From an uncultured Collinsella sp. (GTDB taxonomy: Bacteria; Actinomycetota; Coriobacteriia; Coriobacteriales; Coriobacteriaceae), in contig CABUZI010000088.1 in the NCBI GenBank assembly GCA_902496005.1, positions 1-7,072 on the forward strand: a stretch of DNA of 7,072 nt. Reading direction: 5' to 3'. Numbering within the stretch: position 1 is the first letter of the stretch; each line of letters opens with the position of its first letter. The notes under the pieces are model-generated. The model worked only from the letters and a program-made list of their open reading frames with translations, ran no database searches and was not told the DNA's origin. This document shows, one piece after another, positions 4,647-7,072 of this stretch. The position numbers and the translations under genes were made by a program.

Positions 4647-6209
4647 ATGCACCATTCGGATTCCGCGATCGTGACCACGGTCGATACGCTTGCCAAGCTT
4701 CTCGATGTGTGCGGCGAGCTGCGCGCATCGGAGCAGGTTGACGAGCGTGCCGTGACCGGCTGCTCGTTTGATTCGCGCGCGGTCTCGGCAGGTGACGTGT
4801 TCTTCTGCAAAGGTGCTGCCTTTAAGCCCGCGTTTTTGCGCATGGCGCTCGATGCGGGTGCCGTCGCATTTGTGTGCGAGGAGTCGCTGGTCGAGTCTCT
4901 GGAGCCGCTGGCGCAGGAGAGCGGTGCTGCGATGCTGGTCGTGGACAGCGTTCGCACGGCCATGGCCTTGTTGCCGCCGGAGGTCTACGACCGTCCCGAC
5001 CGCGACGTCAAGATCGTGGGCATCACCGGCACCAAGGGAAAGACCACGGCCGCTTTTATGCTCCAGTCCATCATCAAGGCGGCGGGCGAGTCCTGCGGCA
5101 TGATCGGCTCGGTGAGAACCGACGATGGTATCGAGTGCTACGAGAGCACCAACACCACGCCCGAGGCTCCCGAGGTCTGGCGCCATATCGCCAACTGTCG
5201 CACGTCCGGTCGCCAGTCCATGGTCATGGAGGTCTCGAGCCAGGCGCTCAAGTACCAACGCGTCGAGAATCTGCCGTTTGACGTGGCGTGCTTCCTCAAC
5301 ATCGGCCGCGACCACATCTCGCCGATCGAACACCCCACGTTTGAGGATTATTTTGAGAGCAAACTCAGGATCTTTGACCAGGCAAAGACCGCCGTGGTGA
5401 ATCTGGGCACCGAAGAGGTCGACCGTGTGCTGGAGGCAGCGTCGACGGCCGAGCGCTTGGTGACCGTTGGCGTCGAGCATCCCGAGGCAAGCCTGTGGGC
5501 GAGCGACGTACGCATGGTCGGCTTTAGCATCGAGTTCAACTTGCATGGCCTGTGTGCCGACGAGTCCGAGGCGGGGGAGAAGGTCCTGTTGGGTATCGCG
5601 GGAGACTTTAACGTGGAGAACGCGCTGGTCGCTATCGCCGCTGCGCGCGAGATCGGCATCGGTATCGATGCTATCAAGAAGGGCCTCTCCAAACTGCGTG
5701 TGCCGGGCCGTATGGAGGTCGTGGAGTCGAAGGACGGCCGCGTGATCTGCGTCGTCGACTATGCGCACAACCAGCTTTCGTTCCGTTCGCTTTTCTCGTC
5801 GGTGAAGCGCGCGTTTCCCGCCAGCCCCGTCATTGCGCTGTTTGGCGCTGCCGGCGGCAAGGCGCAGGAGCGCCGCGAGCAGCTTCCGCGTGAGGCCGCA
5901 CCATATTCCGACCTGATGATCTTTGCCAATGAGGACCCGGCTCACGAGGACCCGATGAAGGTCTGTCGCGAGCTTGCCGAGCATGTTCCCGACGATACGC
6001 CGAACAAGATCATCCTCGATCGCGAAGCCGCTGTGTATGCGGCGTTCAAGGCGGCGCGCGAGGAGTACATCAACCCCGATGCTCCCACCATTGTCTTGCT
6101 GCTGGCAAAGGGTGACGAGGAACTCATGCACGTGGGCGACGAGTTCGTGCCCATCGAGAGCGACCTTTCGCTGGCCAATCGCCTGATCGATGTTACCCAG
6201 TTTGACTAA
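4647..6209 (+). CDS. murE: UDP-MurNAc-L-Ala-D-Glu ligase MurE, L-lysine/L-ornithine type
   Basis: This ATP-dependent cytoplasmic ligase adds the third residue of the peptidoglycan stem peptide. Domain 1 shows CSFDSRAVSAGDVFFCKGAAF. Domain 2 has the P-loop GTKGKTT at 128-134, NTTPEAPE at 169-176, MEVSSQAL at 194-201, NIGRDHISPIEHPTFEDYF at 218-236 and K239, the expected carbamylated lysine. Domain 3 starts at VPGRME with DYAHN at 371-375. The meso-DAP signature DNPR is replaced by EDPA (429-432) within NEDPAHEDP. From memory, the pneumococcal L-Lys MurE shares MEVSSQA, DHIxPIEHPxFEDYF, KGAAFK and DPxxEDPM, so a basic L-amino acid (Lys or Orn) is the likely substrate. GKGHE is changed to AKGDE. 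The length of 520 residues is slightly long for the family. AAAGG at 4636-4640 lies six bases before ATG. It stands outside any visible dcw cluster. L-Lys versus L-Orn cannot be decided from sequence. Confidence 0.88.
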   Translation: MHHSDSAIVTTVDTLAKLLDVCGELRASEQVDERAVTGCSFDSRAVSAGDVFFCKGAAFKPAFLRMALDAGAVAFVCEESLVESLEPLAQESGAAMLVVDSVRTAMALLPPEVYDRPDRDVKIVGITGTKGKTTAAFMLQSIIKAAGESCGMIGSVRTDDGIECYESTNTTPEAPEVWRHIANCRTSGRQSMVMEVSSQALKYQRVENLPFDVACFLNIGRDHISPIEHPTFEDYFESKLRIFDQAKTAVVNLGTEEVDRVLEAASTAERLVTVGVEHPEASLWASDVRMVGFSIEFNLHGLCADESEAGEKVLLGIAGDFNVENALVAIAAAREIGIGIDAIKKGLSKLRVPGRMEVVESKDGRVICVVDYAHNQLSFRSLFSSVKRAFPASPVIALFGAAGGKAQERREQLPREAAPYSDLMIFANEDPAHEDPMKVCRELAEHVPDDTPNKIILDREAAVYAAFKAAREEYINPDAPTIVLLLAKGDEELMHVGDEFVPIESDLSLANRLIDVTQFD

Positions 6210-6218
6210 TGAACCATG

Positions 6219-6251
6219 ATGGCGGCGGCGCTCTGAGTGCGCTGTCGCCAT
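6219..6251 (+). promoter_or_regulatory. Strong hairpin after murE
   Basis: Bases 6219-6231 pair with 6239-6251 in a 13-base-pair stem that includes two G-U wobbles, with loop TCTGAGT. It begins nine bases after the murE stop codon. There is no T-run after it (AAGCGTGTT), so it is not a standard intrinsic terminator. It may protect the murE mRNA 3' end, or attenuate read-through into the next gene. Confidence 0.5.
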
Positions 6252-6316
6252 AAGCGTGTTCCCTCAATCAAAACATGCCGTCCAAGTCCAAACCCTTCTA
6301 TGTAAACGGAGTAACC

Positions 6317-7072
6317 ATGTCCCACAACACCCTGCCGACTGTTGCCGAGCTTTCGGGCGAGATGCGCGAGCGCTTGGCCAAGGTCAAGTACGTCTTTACC
6401 GACCTGGATGCCACGATGCTCGCACCCGGCTCGTGCGTGCTGCGCGACAACGACGGTAACCCCTCGACCAAACTCGTCGAGGCCGTCGTGGCGCTCGCTC
6501 GCGCTGGTATTCAGGTGGTTCCCACCTCGGGCCGCAACCGTACCATGATCCACGAGGACGCGCGCGTGCTCGGCCTCAACTCCTACATTGGTGAGATGGG
6601 CGGTCTGGTTATGTACGACCTCAAAGCCAACGATTGGGAGTATCTGACCGGTGACATGCCTTACGACCCCGCCTGCGGCCTTACTCCGCACCAGGTGATC
6701 GAACAGACCGGCGTGTGCGAGAAGATCCTTGCCCGCTGGCCGCACAAGATCGAGTACCACAACGACATGTCGACCGGCTACAAATACCGTGAGGTCACCG
6801 TCGGTATGCGCGGCGATGTGCCCGACGATGAGGTCCAGGCCATCCTGGACGAGGCCGGCTGCGGTCTGATCTGGGCTTGCAACGGCCATCTGACTCACCT
6901 GTCCAAGCCGACGACGCTCGAGCTCGATCGCGTCGAGGACGGTCGCGCATTCAACATCAACCCCGCGGGCCTCAACAAAGGCGTCGCCATTGCGCGCTTC
7001 TGCGAGCACCTAGGGATCGAGCGCGAGGAGACGCTCGCGCTCGGCGACTCCGAGTCCGACTTCTACATGGCC
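6317..7072 (+). CDS. HAD-superfamily phosphatase, Cof/mannosyl-3-phosphoglycerate phosphatase-like (3' truncated)
   Basis: The reading frame is open from ATG to the window end (252 residues). It is probably missing only about 20 residues, as relatives are near 270. All four HAD motifs are visible: motif I TDLDATML with nucleophile D29 and acid/base D31, motif II PTSGR with S71, motif III lysine K221 in LNKGVA, and motif IV GDSESD at 243-248. The large insert between motifs II and III is the place of a C2-type cap, so a small phosphorylated sugar or glycerate ester is a plausible substrate, not more. The second motif I position usually reads DxDGT; here Gly is Ala. GGAG (6308-6311) lies five bases before ATG. 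It follows murE on the same strand after 107 bases and may be co-transcribed. A specific substrate or gene name cannot be given. Confidence 0.85.
   Translation, partial: MSHNTLPTVAELSGEMRERLAKVKYVFTDLDATMLAPGSCVLRDNDGNPSTKLVEAVVALARAGIQVVPTSGRNRTMIHEDARVLGLNSYIGEMGGLVMYDLKANDWEYLTGDMPYDPACGLTPHQVIEQTGVCEKILARWPHKIEYHNDMSTGYKYREVTVGMRGDVPDDEVQAILDEAGCGLIWACNGHLTHLSKPTTLELDRVEDGRAFNINPAGLNKGVAIARFCEHLGIEREETLALGDSESDFYMA

Noticed and set aside
6299..6304. TATGTA as a -10 element for the HAD gene
   Set aside because: It is a weak match, and transcription from it would start at or past the ribosome binding site at 6308-6311, leaving no usable leader.

Overview
The window looks like a chromosomal housekeeping segment from a GC-rich actinomycete of the Coriobacteriia. 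My best guess is Collinsella or a close relative, inferred from overall gene style and not verified. Coding regions are roughly 60% GC and strongly prefer G/C at third positions. All four protein genes lie on the + strand, and one tRNA gene lies on the - strand.

Layout. (1) Positions 2-424 hold the 3' end of argB (acetylglutamate kinase), followed after 69 bases by a complete argD (acetylornithine aminotransferase, 494-1777). Together they look like the tail of an arginine/ornithine biosynthesis operon. (2) Positions 1778-2653 are a gene-poor interval of about 875 bases. It contains a low-GC foldback element with long imperfect terminal inverted repeats (1894-2110), a roughly 185-base unit present twice that includes a copied stub of a tRNA 3' end and a terminator hairpin, and one intact tRNA-Val(UAC) on the - strand (2391-2466) with its own promoter and terminator. 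The many short ORFs in this interval look like translations of these repeats and of the tRNA, not genes. (3) asnB (glutamine-hydrolysing asparagine synthetase, 2654-4534) has its own -10 element and a strong intrinsic terminator. (4) murE (4647-6209) encodes a UDP-MurNAc-peptide ligase whose signature residues match the L-lysine-adding type of streptococci and not the meso-DAP type. Its -35 element sits on the U-tract of the asnB terminator. (5) The start of a HAD-superfamily phosphatase gene (6317-7072) runs off the end of the window.

Working together: argB and argD act in consecutive steps towards ornithine. MurE adds the third, dibasic residue of the peptidoglycan stem peptide. If this organism uses L-Orn at that position, the arg genes supply the MurE substrate, but these are separate transcription units and the link is inference. 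AsnB makes asparagine. A role in cell-wall amidation is known for some relatives elsewhere but is not shown here. The least explained part of the window is the repeat-rich interval 1778-2390.
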